The notes under the pieces were generated by a model, which made no database searches, was not told the origin of the DNA, and saw only the letters and a list, made by a program, of their open reading frames with translations. Source: Chrysopilus asiliformis (taxonomy: Eukaryota; Arthropoda; Insecta; Diptera; Rhagionidae). From it: a stretch of 64,000 nt of DNA. How positions within the stretch are numbered: the stretch's first letter is position 1; every line of letters starts with the position of its first letter. This document shows positions 11,938 to 22,371 of this stretch, piece by piece. Where the stretch lies: NCBI GenBank assembly GCA_964034945.1, contig OZ035962.1, positions 108,019,534 through 108,083,533 of the forward strand, in the 5' to 3' direction. The translations under genes and the position numbers were made by a program.

Positions 11938-12842
11938 ACACATGGATCAATAAGTCCCGAGACTAACAATGAAAACAACATTTTTTTTGCAAAATTTTTT
12001 TTTATTCATCAATATAATCACCTTTTAGGGTGATACAATCGTCACGCCATGCGTATCCCAAAAAACTGACGCCATGACTTTGCCAGCTGACTGCTGCGTT
12101 TTCGGACGCTTCGGACGGCTTTCGCCAGCTGTGCGCCACTCAGATGACTGCCGCTTCGACTCTGGAGTGTAGTGATGTATCCATGTTTCGTCCATGGTCA
12201 CGTAACGACGCAAGAAATCTTTTTTATTGCGAGTAAATAGCGATAAACAGCTTTCTGAATCATCGACTCGTTGCTGTTTTTGTTTCATCGAAAGCAATCG
12301 CGGCACCCACTTGGAAAAAACCTTTTTCATGCTCAATTTTTCATGAAGGATAGTAAATGCACTTCCATATGATATCTGTGTTATCTCAGCAATCTCACGG
12401 AGCTTCACTTTACGATCTTTCATTATAATTTTTGTCACTTCACTCACATTTTCCGGTGTAACGGCTTCCACAGGTCTACCCGAGCGTTCCGCGTCATTTG
12501 TGTCGGTACGACCACGTTTAAACTCGGCAAACCACCGACAAATCGTTGCTTTTGATGGACAAGAGTCCGGGTAACATTTTTCAATCCATTGTTTCGCTTG
12601 CACGGTGTTTTTACCCATTAAAAAACAATGTTTTATCAGAACACGAAACTCGGTTTTTTCCATTTTTTAAACAAACTACAAAACGACTTTACTCCAACCT
12701 CGATAACTCAGCTGTTTCTGGTCCGATCGACTTAAAATTTTGACACGTTTCAAGCAAAGGTTAGTACTCTAGAAAGACGTGGTTACTGGTTTACTACGAG
12801 CGTCATCTCTGGGTTAGTCTCGGGACTTATTGATCCATGTGT
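11938..12842 (-). mobile_element. mariner, internally deleted, nested in piggyBac-like MITE
   Basis: Thirty-base inverted ends start ACACATGGATCAATAAGTCC on both sides, with TA duplications at 11936-11937 and 12843-12844. The 905 bp length is short of the roughly 1.3 kb of complete mariners. It inserted 14 bp inside the right end of the piggyBac-like MITE and is therefore the youngest layer. It carries a transposase N-terminal half on the minus strand (12025-12663). Confidence 0.9.
12025..12663 (-). pseudogene. mariner transposase, C-terminally truncated
   Basis: The 212 codons from an ATG at 12663 hold the N-terminal HTH domain (TICRWFAEFKRGRTD about 40-55; ISYGSAFTILHEKL about 98-111) and the first catalytic block TMDETWIHHYTPESK (about 155). 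The frame runs to VFWDTHG and then stops, just short of where the second catalytic Asp should be. The last two catalytic Asp residues are lost by deletion, so the protein could bind element ends but not cut. No frameshift is seen, so the copy is young. Confidence 0.88.
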
Positions 12843-12965
12843 TATGCAGTAAAGGGTTAAGTGAATCTAAACTTCGTTCGCTCTTTTTGGTTTCCCTCCC
12901 CACTGCGTCCCTCACCCTCACGAATGACGTACCGCCACAAAGTGAGTACTAATGTAAACACAGTC

Positions 12966-13814
12966 TATGAACCACAATTTTCCAAAACAAAACAATATAT
13001 TATCTTTGAAATTGTTTTTTTTTCTCAGACTCAAAATGATACCCCCTTCAATTTTTCACCACTGGAGATCAGTATTCCGTAATTTGGAGAAGAAATTGAA
13101 ATTTTTCCATCCCCAAAACAAAATATTAGACAATCGCTTATCATCACACCACACAATAAAGATGACTGCTTCCTTTTGCAGATGATAACCAACATCCAAG
13201 CAACGTCATAAAAAAATTATGAAACAATTTCATCCTCATATGTTTCATTTAAGGAGATGATTTGACATTATCAGACCTTCAGGGGCTGAAAACATAACTT
13301 CGTAGTTGATACAAAATGGCCTTCGTTTTTCCCTCAAAACACACCCCCCGCAAAGAAAACTATTGGTCTCTTCCCCACGGATTTTCTCCATTTTTCTCCA
13401 GTGTTTGTATTTTGGGAAAATGAAATTATTACTGCGTGCAAAATAACATAAGGGGAACGAACTTTTCTGGATATCCTTTAGCGAAGAATTTCTGTGAACA
13501 CCACTGTGATTTCTATAACCTATTCCTATTCCGCCCACGTCCACTAATTTCATTTATTGGCTGGTGAAGAAAGTCCGTGAGAAAATTCCCAACTTAGAAG
13601 GATTCAGAATTGGAGGAAAGACATAGCATCAACAAACGTATCTTGAGTTAAAAAAAACTAGGTAAGAATGGCGATTCGAGGAAAGATCGTAAGCCAAAGA
13701 AGTTTTCTATGCCGTAAGTAAACAGAAAACGTCATTACGAGGACTTCTACCTCAGCTCTAGCGCTGAAAAAGTTCAATTCGAAAGGGAAAGGCGAGCAGT
13801 TATCAGAATGTTAA
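12966..13814. other. intergenic, no feature recognised
   Basis: Mixed AT-rich sequence. The ORFs present (for example the antisense 102 codons at 13245-13553) have no domain and no supporting context. Confidence 0.4.
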
Positions 13815-14063
13815 TTAAGCGACGGAAGGTATTTCGTACTCGTCCTCTATAAAGTCTGCTAGGTTTTCGTGTCCTTGGAGTTTTTTTGGTCGCGCGTCTG
13901 GTGAGAGAATTTTCCCAAGTTTATGGAAATTTGCAAAATCCTCTTCACTCAACAACGACTGGAAAGTATGTTCCGACAGTGGCTTTTCTAGAATACGAAT
14001 TAGGAAGCGTACGCTGCATTTCAGGAGATGTTTATCAGTTTTTAAATGTAAAGTCAATGACAT
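13815..14063 (-). CDS. small hypothetical protein, unrecognised
   Basis: An 82-residue frame starts at an ATG at 14063. The composition is balanced and protein-like: N-terminal hydrophobic/basic helix (KHLLKCSVRFLIRIL about 11-25), a mixed middle, and an acidic end (DFIEDEYEIPSVA). I do not recognise the family. There is no signal peptide. It could be a complete single-exon gene or the last exon of a gene with upstream exons I cannot identify. It sits between a MITE nest and a repeat carrying a pogo element. No poly(A) signal was evident. Codon use looks genuine rather than random, which is the main reason for listing it. Confidence 0.45.
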   Translation of the reverse strand: MSLTLHLKTDKHLLKCSVRFLIRILEKPLSEHTFQSLLSEEDFANFHKLGKILSPDARPKKLQGHENLADFIEDEYEIPSVA

Positions 14064-14339
14064 TTTAATAATAGTATAGTCGATTTTCGTTTATTTTCAG
14101 CTAGTTAACAAAAATTAAAAAAAATCTAAATTATGCCAGTAAAAAGAAACCTCTATCTGGTTTAAGGAACATGTATTTATACTTGTATAAACATAGTCGG
14201 ATGCAAAGAATTTTTATAAGGGTCATAGAAAGGGTCCAAAAAATACGTTACACAAATTTCGGCATTTTGAAAGCCCTTCCGCCCCTCCATTACATTTTTT
14301 CGCCATTATTTGTCACGATTATTTGTATGGAATTTAGTA

Positions 14340-15598
14340 GGGGAAGGGCGGGTTAGGTGGGAATAGTTTTATGTATCATCCTAAATAGATCGAAAATCAA
14401 TTATTTTTTACAGATCCACAAGCGTTGCCTGAAAGAGGAGGAGTAAGCCCATCTTTTAGCATCAACAGAAATTAAACAATAGCAATGGATGCAGATTTAT
14501 TGCGGTGTAAAGAGGACATGTCGCAGGCGGGTAAATAGGGAAATGGGCGGGTAAAGTGGGAAATTTGATGAATTCGATTAAATGTGACGAAAATAGCAAT
14601 TTCAATGATAATGCGTGTTTATTTTCAATGATAAATGTTATACAAAGTGAAGACAAGCAATTGCTCTTAATCGTCCGAATATTCCGACTCGCAATTAACA
14701 CAAGTAAAGAAGCTTCGTGTAATATTGGCACATTTCAAATGAACTGGACGGCAAGTGTTGCAGCAAGTGTTGCAGTTAATGGAATTATTTTCATTTAGTT
14801 TCTTCGGTAAATCTTCCATACAGATAATGCAGAAATCCATATCAGAGGATGACGAAGAAGATAGTTCATTTTTCTTTGGTGCTTGTCGTGGTTTATTTGC
14901 AGGTGCTTTTAGTCCTTTTCCTTTTTTTCGCAATATCAAGTTTTTCCTCTCCACCTTAGCAATGTAGCAATATAAATTGGTTTTTAACTTTGTAGCAGCG
15001 GCCAAAACCGATTTTTTCTCGACTTTTACGGTTTTAATAGCCTCCGCCATTGTTGCAGCGTCAACAATATGTTTATTCGGCCTTTTTTTCGTGTATTTGC
15101 TGGGCATATTGGCTGAAAACAAAAATAAAAACACTTGGCTTGCACAAAACACAAAAATTATCCAAAAAAAACAATAATTGTGCTTTTGTGAGATTTCCCA
15201 CTTTACCCGACCACACATTTCCCACTTTACCCGCAGGCCGACATTTTGTATATCTACTATGCGGTAGTGAAAAATGCTCGAAAACACAATATTATTACAC
15301 ATTTCGAAAGAGGAAGACCTGAGAATAATTTCAGTTATAAATACCTGTATTTAATGTTGAAAAATATGCACGGCACAATGTTTTGAAAACACCACTAAAA
15401 AACTTTTGGTAATTTGATTTTAACTGTGTATTTACACCGAGATAAAACAAGTGCACACACGCGTTTAAAGGACACATAAAATATTGTCAGGGCTAAATTG
15501 AGAGTTGACGATTCACGGTTTGGGCGGGCATCAACAAATACGTCTGCCAGCACTAATTTCCCAGTTTACCCTCCTTCCCACTTTACCCGCCTTTCCCC
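14340..15598 (-). mobile_element. pogo-type element with deleted catalytic core
   Basis: TA duplications (14338-14339, 15599-15600) bound inverted ends GGGGAAGGGCGGGTTAGGTG and GGGGAAAGGCGGGTAAAGTG. Variants of GGCGGGTAAAGTGGGAAAT recur inside as paired arrays on both sides of the ORF (about 14526-14568 and 15194-15236, mirror orientation), probable transposase binding sites. The single ORF joins an N-terminal DNA-binding part to a C-terminal zinc finger without a DDE domain. At 1259 bp it is a deletion derivative. Confidence 0.78.
14667..15107 (-). CDS. psq-like HTH plus PHD/RING-like finger protein of pogo element
   Basis: A 146-residue ORF starts with MPSKYTKKRP at 15107. Residues about 10-55 resemble the psq-type helix-turn-helix at the N-terminus of pogo transposases (AATMAEAIKTVKVEKKSV, then LAAATKLKT). 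Residues about 90-146 carry a Cys/His cluster: CIICMEDL, then CNTCCNTCRPVHLKCAN, then FFTCVNCESEYSDD. This matches the C-terminal zinc finger found on many insect pogo/Tigger proteins. The DDE integrase between them is absent, joined by a Lys/Pro linker and a Ser run. The frame has no stops, so expression as a DNA-binding protein that cannot transpose is possible. An in-frame extension to 15302 lacks domain support; the ATG at 15107 is preferred. Confidence 0.6.
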   Translation of the reverse strand: MPSKYTKKRPNKHIVDAATMAEAIKTVKVEKKSVLAAATKLKTNLYCYIAKVERKNLILRKKGKGLKAPANKPRQAPKKNELSSSSSSDMDFCIICMEDLPKKLNENNSINCNTCCNTCRPVHLKCANITRSFFTCVNCESEYSDD

Positions 15599-15646
15599 TA
15601 CCACAGACACTCCCTCCCTCTTTAACAGTGTGACGTATTTTGTGGA

Positions 15647-18642
15647 CGGCACCGAATAAAAAATAGATAAATCGAATAAATAAGATAATTATATTTTCTT
15701 CAAAGAAATGTTTAATTTAGGACCAAAACTTCATTATACCTTTATTTTAAAAGGACATGGAAATTTTTTTTAGAAGATGCTATCCCGAATCTTTGGGATC
15801 ATTCACTAGAAATCACATTTTCAGGAAGACTCCTCAGAATTTAATTTACTATTTATTCCAAGAAAACCCTAAATGAGTTCATGGTATTTACGCAAATTAC
15901 ATTAATTCTCTCCCAATATTCTGCATCACGGGAAAATTGTGTAATTCTCTTTGAAGTGCAGGACTAATCAAACTAATTGCAAATAAATGGTTCACCATAC
16001 GTTCTTGAATTTAATAAAATAACAATCACCTTAGACAATTTCCTCGGATTAAAAGCAATTTCCATATCTTTACCAAAACTCACCCAAAATACTTTTAACA
16101 TAATTATATTACCGTAACACACTGGTTGACGTCTGCTTTTTCAAAAACCAACCATTCTGTTCGTCCCTTTTGCGAAACCTTGTTATTGCGATTTTATCCA
16201 GCTTTTTAACAGTTCATTTAAGCACAAAATTCGACATGATCTCATGTCCCCATCTTAATGTAATGCGGTGAAAATGGCCACCCGCTTTTGAAAAGGATCT
16301 TAGAATGTGAATCCCAACTTATTACTTTCGAAGCGGTCCTATGCGTACTTAGAATGTCTACTTGAATGGGAAAAAAGGAAAACCATTCGTAAATGTCACA
16401 CAAAGACCAAGTGTTTTCATCTTTAGAGTACAAAGCTTCCGAATGAATGCAAACGAGACGATAAAAGATGCTCCATCATGATGCCAGCGACCATCCTGCC
16501 GACTTTATTAAATTTTCATTTCGAAGGATGAAATGCTATTTTGAGTTCTTCGTTACATCTCTATGGTCTATATAATAATAGGTTAAATAATGGAAATTAT
16601 AAAAAAAAACATTGAGTGAATTTAGACCTTTAAATTGCAAAATTGGCGTAGATAATCTCTAAAAAGAATACGAGCTTTGGCATTGCGTCATAGTGCGTCA
16701 TTATACTATATATGAGATTCATATAAATATTAGTATATTAGATTTAATATGCCGTTTGTAACGCATTGAACCAATCGTCGGGCACAAAAATAAACTACAC
16801 CAGGGTCCGTCCGGCCGTAAATACCATAACTTTTCAAAGGATTGAGTTAGAGACTTGAAATTTTTGACAGTTGAATTTCTCGTAAATAGCAAGGCCAAGT
16901 TCATAAACAGGCCAAATCGAAACATTCCATCCTCCCTCCCCTATACAATTGATTTTTTTTACAATCGTACCAAATTTTATGAGTCATCGGGAAAACTTTA
17001 TTGGCTGTGCTAAAATTTGACGGGACGGCGACAACGTATTTGGTATGCTATAGCTCTAACAGCCACAGAACTTTTGTTTTTGCTTATGTCACTGCTGAGA
17101 ACCCGTGGTTTAGACGGAAAACATGCCTAAAACTTTCTTTTAAATCTTCTTCTTAAAAACCCCACAACATCATTATCGAAAAAAAACTTGCCAATAAAAG
17201 AAATTTATTATGAGATTAACTTTACGTTTGTAAGGATTTAAAAACCGAATTCGAAATAAAAAATTTGATTTCCTGGTATAAAAAGAACTTTAACTTTTTT
17301 ACAAACATCCAACACAGAATTTTGTTTATGTTTTCCCAGCCATGCCCAAAAGGAAAGCCAAATGATTTTCCTGAAATTGCCATCCGATATTTATCTATAT
17401 CTATTTCTATTCAATCTGTAGTCCTTTTTGTTAGGATATTTTTCAGCTGGATTTAGGCTCTGGGTGTTAAATCAAATCGTACATCTTTGAATTTCTCATT
17501 GTCGGAAGATTTACGGGTTGTGAAAAACGTTTTCATGGCTTAAGATTCATGGAAAAAAGGTTCAACGATTGTGATTCCTTTTAGCCCTGCCTTCCCTGCA
17601 ATACTGGGCAATTCTTTCGAACGGGTACTTTTTTCGTCCTTAATATATTCTACAAAACGCATTCACTTTAAGGACAATGCCATGGACCCAAAAGTCTTGC
17701 AGACCCTTCTTAAGGTTCAAGTAAATTTTTAGAAAAAACAAAATTTAAAAGTTTTTGTTGGATGAAATAATAAAAAAAAAATTGAAAAATTGAAGGGAAA
17801 ATTAAATTGAGTCGCCCTGTCCTGTTGAATCGAATCTAATTTAGATTAGGCTTTTTAATGAAAAACCAACTCACACCTTTATGACAAAAAAATTAATTAG
17901 AATTCAAATCACTCCGTAAAACTGTACATAAAACATTTTCAAGGATGACGACGGCAATGACCATAAATGTCCGGTGGGTTTTTAATGGAGTGACTGTGGA
18001 AATACCAGTGAAAAGATGAATTCAACCTAATTAACCCAAAAAGGGTTGATTTGGAAAAGATTCTAGTATGCGACCCGATTTTAAGTTACTACCTTTTTAT
18101 TTAAAAAAAAAACTTTGACGAAACAGCATAACACGTTAATATTTCAGAGTAAAACTCATAACTTACACATTAACATTTTAAATGGAATTCACAAAATTAA
18201 ATAATGTAAAGTGTTTAACGCAACTTTTCAAAATGTGTAAATTGTTAATTGGAAGCATTTTGTATTATTTTTTATACAATGTTTGTGAATTTAGTTATAT
18301 AATTAGTTAAATATATTTTTCCATTTGTAAACTTATGCTGGTCACGAATCATAAGTCTGTATCAATTTTTTCTCACAATTTTTCCCACATGAAGATCTGC
18401 AAATAAAATTACTTGTAACCTATGTTTGAAACATCTATATGATTAACTTAACCGTGAATTTTATTGAAAATTTGTCCAGCCGTTCTTATGTTCACTGGTA
18501 ACAAACAAACTAACCAGAATTGAAAATTTTGTGCCAAACGTCTTCAAAAATATCAAAATATAAAAAAAACGTGAAATCACCGCATTTGAACAAACAGACG
18601 TTACTCTTTTATGGACTGTTCCTTATTTTTAGGGAATCGTTA
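15647..18642. other. intergenic with dispersed repeat fragment
   Basis: No gene was recognised. About 16720-17030 belongs to a dispersed repeat: words such as CCGTTTGTAACGCATTGAACC and TTGAGTTAGAGACTTGAAAT also occur, with changes, at 21560-21785 and 25380-25445 (reverse strand) and at 53590-53990. Confidence 0.45.
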
Positions 18643-19041
18643 TGCGGCAGTCACACGACGCTGTTTTGCCAGCGCTGCTAGATATTGGGTTAGTAGCGCT
18701 GGCAAATAGCAAAACCGTCGTTTGACATTTGAATTTGGGCGATTTTTTAAATAATAAACGTAACACACAAATTTAAATGAATAAACGTAAAATAACAACT
18801 TAAAATAAACAAACTTTTCCACTTATCAGACTTTTGACAGCTCAGTAACCATGCAACAGGGTCACGTGATCCCTAATAGCGCTGGCAAAGTAGAACGGTC
18901 TCTACTTCAATAGCGCTGCTAAAATCATCGCGCTGCTGCTGGTAGTAGCAACGCACTAGGTTTCACACGGTACTGCTGAAACGGCTGCTAAGAACCAAAC
19001 AGTCACTAGCGCTGGCAAAACAGCGTCGTGTGACTGCCGCA
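18643..19041. mobile_element. MITE with TTA duplication (Harbinger-like)
   Basis: Perfect inverted ends begin TGCGGCAGTCACACGACGCT and extend about 34 bases to CCAGCGCT. TTA duplications are at 18640-18642 and 19042-19044. The interior repeats the word AGCGCTGGCAAA and close variants several times in both orientations. Non-coding, 399 bp. Confidence 0.82.
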
Positions 19042-19074
19042 TTACAAAAAAGCCCGTTGTCTCATATAAAGGGG

Positions 19075-19657
19075 GCTTTCAACAAGGACATAACAATTTT
19101 GTATTTAAATAAAACAGAATAATTGAGATATCGGGCTGAAATTTATTCCAGGTGTAGTGGACATGCTACATTTAAGTATGAAATTCGATGTCGTTCATCG
19201 AATCACGTTTTCTCACGTTTGTCGTTCATCGAATCACCGCGAGCACGTTTGCTGATTGATTCTTTGGAACCAATTTTCCACTACTCTTCCACACATATCG
19301 GCCGGAACGTTGGCAATTTCGCGTTCGATATTGTTCCTGAGCTCTTCTAACGTTGTTGGCTTGTTGGCATAAACCAAAGACTTAACATAACCCCATAAAA
19401 AGAAATCCAACGGCGTTAAATCGCATAAGCGAGGTGGCTATTCGACTGGACCATTTCTCGAGATTACACGATTGCCGTACTTCTCCTTCAATACTCAAAA
19501 TTCCGGTAGTAAGTTTTAATAATTTCCAAACGTTCGTGAATTTCACCGTGATAAAAATGTAAACCTTGACTGACGTTTTAGCATTGCCAGATCATAAAAA
19601 AAGTTTTAGGGTGCGTTTTTATTAAAATACAAAATTGTTATGTCCTTGTTGAAAGAC
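19075..19657 (-). mobile_element. mariner-like deletion derivative (family M2, copy 1)
   Basis: The ends are inverted repeats around CTTTCAACAAGGACATAACA, extending into ATTTTGTATTT. The minus strand keeps a decayed transposase tail with NKPTT-like and ADMCGR-like codons, clearer in the second copy at 49131-49687. The left terminus has decayed (GGGGGCTTTC), so that edge is approximate, and no clean TA duplication remains. Confidence 0.65.
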
Positions 19658-19972
19658 TTGATATAACAATTCTTTGTAGGAATGCGTCCTATTATTTCTT
19701 TCCGTAGATATGATCCATTGGTTACGCTTATTGCAATATATTTATTTCAAACAGAATTTAAATTCCCAAAACAAGAAGTAACTACTGAAAATTTCATTTT
19801 ATTGATTGACTAGTTTATTTCGGTAAAAACTATATTTGCTTACATGACAACAACAACTGTATAAAAATATTTACAATAACCTTTATTTATAGATACTAAA
19901 ACAATGAAACAAAAATTCGTTTGCATGGTATTTTAAAATCAAAACAAATGTTAAAACAGCTTCTGTTTAAAA

Positions 19973-20933
19973 TTAAAATCTATGATTTAATTGAATCCCA
20001 ACGCCAATATTTGGTTTACTATTGGGAGAATTTGATAAAGGAACCGATGTCGATGCACTGAAATCCAATGTTGAGCTTTTATCCAACGATGTCCATAAAT
20101 TCGCTTTCGTCCCCACATCCAATGAAGTACTATGTCCTGGAATTGTACTAACGCCAACCGAAGCGCCATGCCTTCCAACGTTATTATAGCTCAAACTGCC
20201 TCCGTAGTTATCGTAATCAAATCCGTTTTTGAATTCGATTTTTGAATGAAATGCATTTGCGTCGACTTTGTGAATGGGGTCCGAATACATGTTCATTTTT
20301 ATGCTCTCCGACATTACGCTGGCCCCAGGTGTAAACTCTTTCGATAACGTGAAGCTATTCCCATGCCTGTTAAACAATTAAACAGATTAATCGAATTTTT
20401 TTCGGCTTTTAAAAGTTATACGGCGAAAAAAAAACATCCGATAGAAACAGAATACAGTCGAACATCAACAACTCAACCCTGAAGAGGATTAAATAAAAAC
20501 TTCAGGCTATCGAGGATTTCGACGGTATTGAGGTTCGACTGTATTTGGGTTCAAACTCCAATTTTCTTGAAAGTACCAAATGCATGTCTAGGTTTTTGAA
20601 TTACGCTAGCATTTGGTATATTTACGCTAGCATTTGGATATTTCATAAATATTCGGACTTAATGTATGGACATTTTTTTTTCACCGTGTAGGGCAACCAT
20701 TTTTCACTTCACGATTACGTGTTAAATTGAGCGAAACCACCACCAGTTGTACTTCCTGTCAGTGAATCTGAGCTAGCGAATCCTCCAACTCCGAAATTCG
20801 TAACAGGATCACCGCCAAATACTCCGCCCCGTATGCCATTGTTAAAACCACCACTAAATCCGCCAATATTGAACTCCGAGTGTACAATGGCGATACACGC
20901 TGCGAAGATAACCAAAAAACAGCCACCAACCAT
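19973..20933 (-). CDS. attacin, secreted glycine-rich antimicrobial protein
   Basis: Two exons (20719-20933 and 19973-20366) join in phase 2 to give 202 residues. The start is the ATG at 20933, giving a signal peptide of about 19 residues (MVGGCFLVIFAACIAIVHS) and then a Gly/Phe-rich segment (EFNIGGFSGGFNNG). Exon 2 encodes the attacin C domain: HGNSFTLSKEFTPG, KVDANAFHSKIEF, and the C-terminal IGVGIQLNHRF. Attacins act outside the cell against Gram-negative bacteria and are induced through the Imd/Relish pathway. No RXXR furin site is seen, so a pro-peptide is not evident. AATAAA (reverse strand) is at 19882-19887. The intron holds a pogo-like MITE. The neighbour at 22372 is a paralogue in head-to-head orientation with the same intron position and phase. 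Confidence 0.88.
20455..20541. mobile_element. pogo-like mini-MITE in attacin intron
   Basis: An 87 bp element with ends CAGTCGAACATCAAC and CAGTCGAACCTCAAT, flanked by TA. CAGTCGAACCTC is a pogo-type terminus. Confidence 0.7.
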
Positions 20934-20988
20934 TTCGACGTGATTCAATTTTAATTTTGAACTATTTGTTGTTCATTCCGCGCCCCAT

Positions 20989-20997
20989 TTATAAACG
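20989..20997 (-). promoter_or_regulatory. TATA box of secreted attacin gene
   Basis: TTTATAAAT on the minus strand lies about 60 bases upstream of the ATG, a suitable distance for a short leader. Confidence 0.55.
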
Positions 20998-21195
20998 TTT
21001 GCTCTCGGGCGAGGGGAGCACCAAAAAACAGATAAATAAAATTCATGTGAATTTTTTTTAATTCCACTTCTCAGTTTTTCCCCGAAATCTATTTTAGGCA
21101 TTATGCGAAAAAAAATATCTGATAGATTTGCCACGTTGTTGTTTGTTTGATTGGACCAAATGGATGTGGTCGTTATATTTAGTGTTATTTTCTTG

Positions 21196-21205
21196 GGGGT
21201 TCCCC
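21196..21205 (-). promoter_or_regulatory. kB-like site (Rel/Relish)
   Basis: GGGGAACCCC is a palindromic match to the GGGRNWYYCC class bound by Rel proteins, about 200 bases upstream of the attacin TATA box. A weaker Dorsal/Dif-like GGGGAAAAACT lies at 21073-21083. Function is inferred. Confidence 0.5.
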
Positions 21206-22204
21206 GGCTATTTATCACTGTTAACTTATTGATAGTTAGACGCGTAATTTTTTATTAGATATGGTCGTGAGCGATATGAAGGCACTTTCGTATTAAATTT
21301 TTATTATTTTCATGTTATCTAATCCTCTATTGACAGTTCTTTAGAATTGGTTCAAATAAAACAACTTTTCAATCGAGTCTTTTAAAAAATTACGTCTCTG
21401 ATAACACACAGGGAAAAAATAGTAAATCTAACTATTCTATAATGGGGAATCGTAACTATTGCTAAAATAGTTAATTTCAATTACAAATATAAGAAAATCT
21501 ACAATTTCCAGGGCCCTATCGACAAATACTCTCCTTATCTAGGATAGACAAAAATTTTTAGTTAAAATGGGGTTGTCCGATTGAAGTTTAATGCATAAAT
21601 TTCAACCCTAATTAGGCACTCCAATTATAAAATTCAATTTCAAGTCTCTATCTCAATCCTTTTGAAAGTTATGGTGTTCACGGACATACCAATACCAAAC
21701 ACCCCTGATTTTGTCATGCCAAAGACTCTAATGCAACTCATTTTTGTGTCTGATGATTGGTTCGATTCGTTACAAACGGTAAGAAAAGAAAATTCTTTGC
21801 TAGCATCATTCAAATGGCCACCTCATTGTCTATTGGCCGAAATTTCCAATTTCAAAGTTTGGGCTACCTACTACAAAGTTTAGAAATGATTCCAAAAATG
21901 ATTTTTCTCCATTTACAAAATGGAATTTGAACTAAAAAAATCCATATCCTGTAATTCAAATGTCCCGTTGAAAAGCTATTTTGAGTTTCAGAAAAAATGG
22001 TATGTTTTTAAAACATTTAAGAAATTTAGGCAAGACCATAAATGCACAAATGCGTTCGAATTTAAAATATCTAAAGACTAATGTGACCACATATTTCTTT
22101 TTGAATGCATATTTCTTTTTAAATCATTTCGAAATACATTCTATTAAACTTTTTTATAATAGTCTAATACAATGAACAGAATATGTTGAACATGCGAACT
22201 TTTC
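21206..22204. other. divergent attacin intergenic region with repeat fragment
   Basis: This is the middle of the space between the two attacin genes. About 21560-21785 is a reverse-strand copy of the dispersed repeat also found at 16720-17030. No gene is seen. Confidence 0.45.
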
Positions 22205-22214
22205 GGGGATTTTA
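22205..22214 (+). promoter_or_regulatory. kB-like site upstream of signal-less attacin
   Basis: GGGGATTTTA fits the Drosophila immune kB consensus GGGRAYYYYY except at the last base, 80 bases upstream of the TATA box. An AGATAA GATA-factor site lies about 30 bases downstream, a common partner in fat-body immune promoters. Confidence 0.5.
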
Positions 22215-22293
22215 TCGTTAATTTTGCTGCGCAGTCTTTTAGTAAAGATAATTTGTGCCCAGCTATCTCAGCTTTTTCGTGCACTGGAAAAAA

Positions 22294-22330
22294 TATAAAA
22301 GCGTGAATTTCTGGTACTCAATAATCAGTT
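22294..22330 (+). promoter_or_regulatory. TATA box and initiator of signal-less attacin
   Basis: TATAAAA at 22294-22300 is followed about 31 bases later by TCAGTT (22325-22330), the arthropod initiator. This predicts transcription start at about 22326 and a leader of some 45 bases. Confidence 0.6.
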
Positions 22331-22371
22331 CTTCTTTAACATTTTTAGTAGAATAACATCAATCAAGAATC

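Larger units (their letters stand above)
11430..12856. mobile_element. piggyBac-like MITE nested in M1
   Basis: TTAA duplications flank it (11426-11429 and 12857-12860), and its ends are inverted repeats CCCTTTACTGCATRA. TTAA targets plus CCC-starting ends are the piggyBac signature. The second M1 copy shows the empty site with a single TTAA at 42465-42468. Without the later mariner the element is about 520 bp and non-coding. Confidence 0.85.
11271..12965. mobile_element. MITE (family M1, copy 1), split by nested insertions
   Basis: The outer ends are inverted repeats: left GAGTGTGTTTACATTGGGAT, right GACTGTGTTTACATTAGTAC on the reverse strand, both continuing into CTCACTTTG-GGCGG-ACGTC. A TAT duplication lies at 11268-11270 and 12966-12968. 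The same repeat recurs at 42065-42573 without the inner insertions, so the 1.4 kb between TTAA sites (11426-12860) is secondary. Non-coding. Confidence 0.85.
14231..15646. repeat. GGGCTGTCC-type dispersed repeat, split by pogo element
   Basis: The left part contains GGGTCCAAAAAATACGTTAC and the right part ends, on the reverse strand, GGTGCCGTCCACAAAATACG followed by TCACAC. Related ends occur at about 44135-44355 and 54000-54075 (reverse strand CTGTCCATAAAATATGTCA). This matches the common insect repeat that begins GGGCTGTCCATAAATTACGT. The pogo-type element has inserted inside it. Confidence 0.6.

Noticed and set aside
13245..13553. 102-codon minus-strand ORF
   Set aside because: There is no domain, no signal peptide and no splice context; its composition looks random.
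18643..19041. Repeated AGCGCTGGCAAA words as a CRISPR-like array
   Set aside because: The words are irregularly spaced, occur in both orientations and lie inside a MITE with a TTA duplication.
20540..20570. GGTTCAAACTCC as a tRNA T-arm
   Set aside because: No matching acceptor, D-arm or anticodon stem lies at the right spacing upstream.
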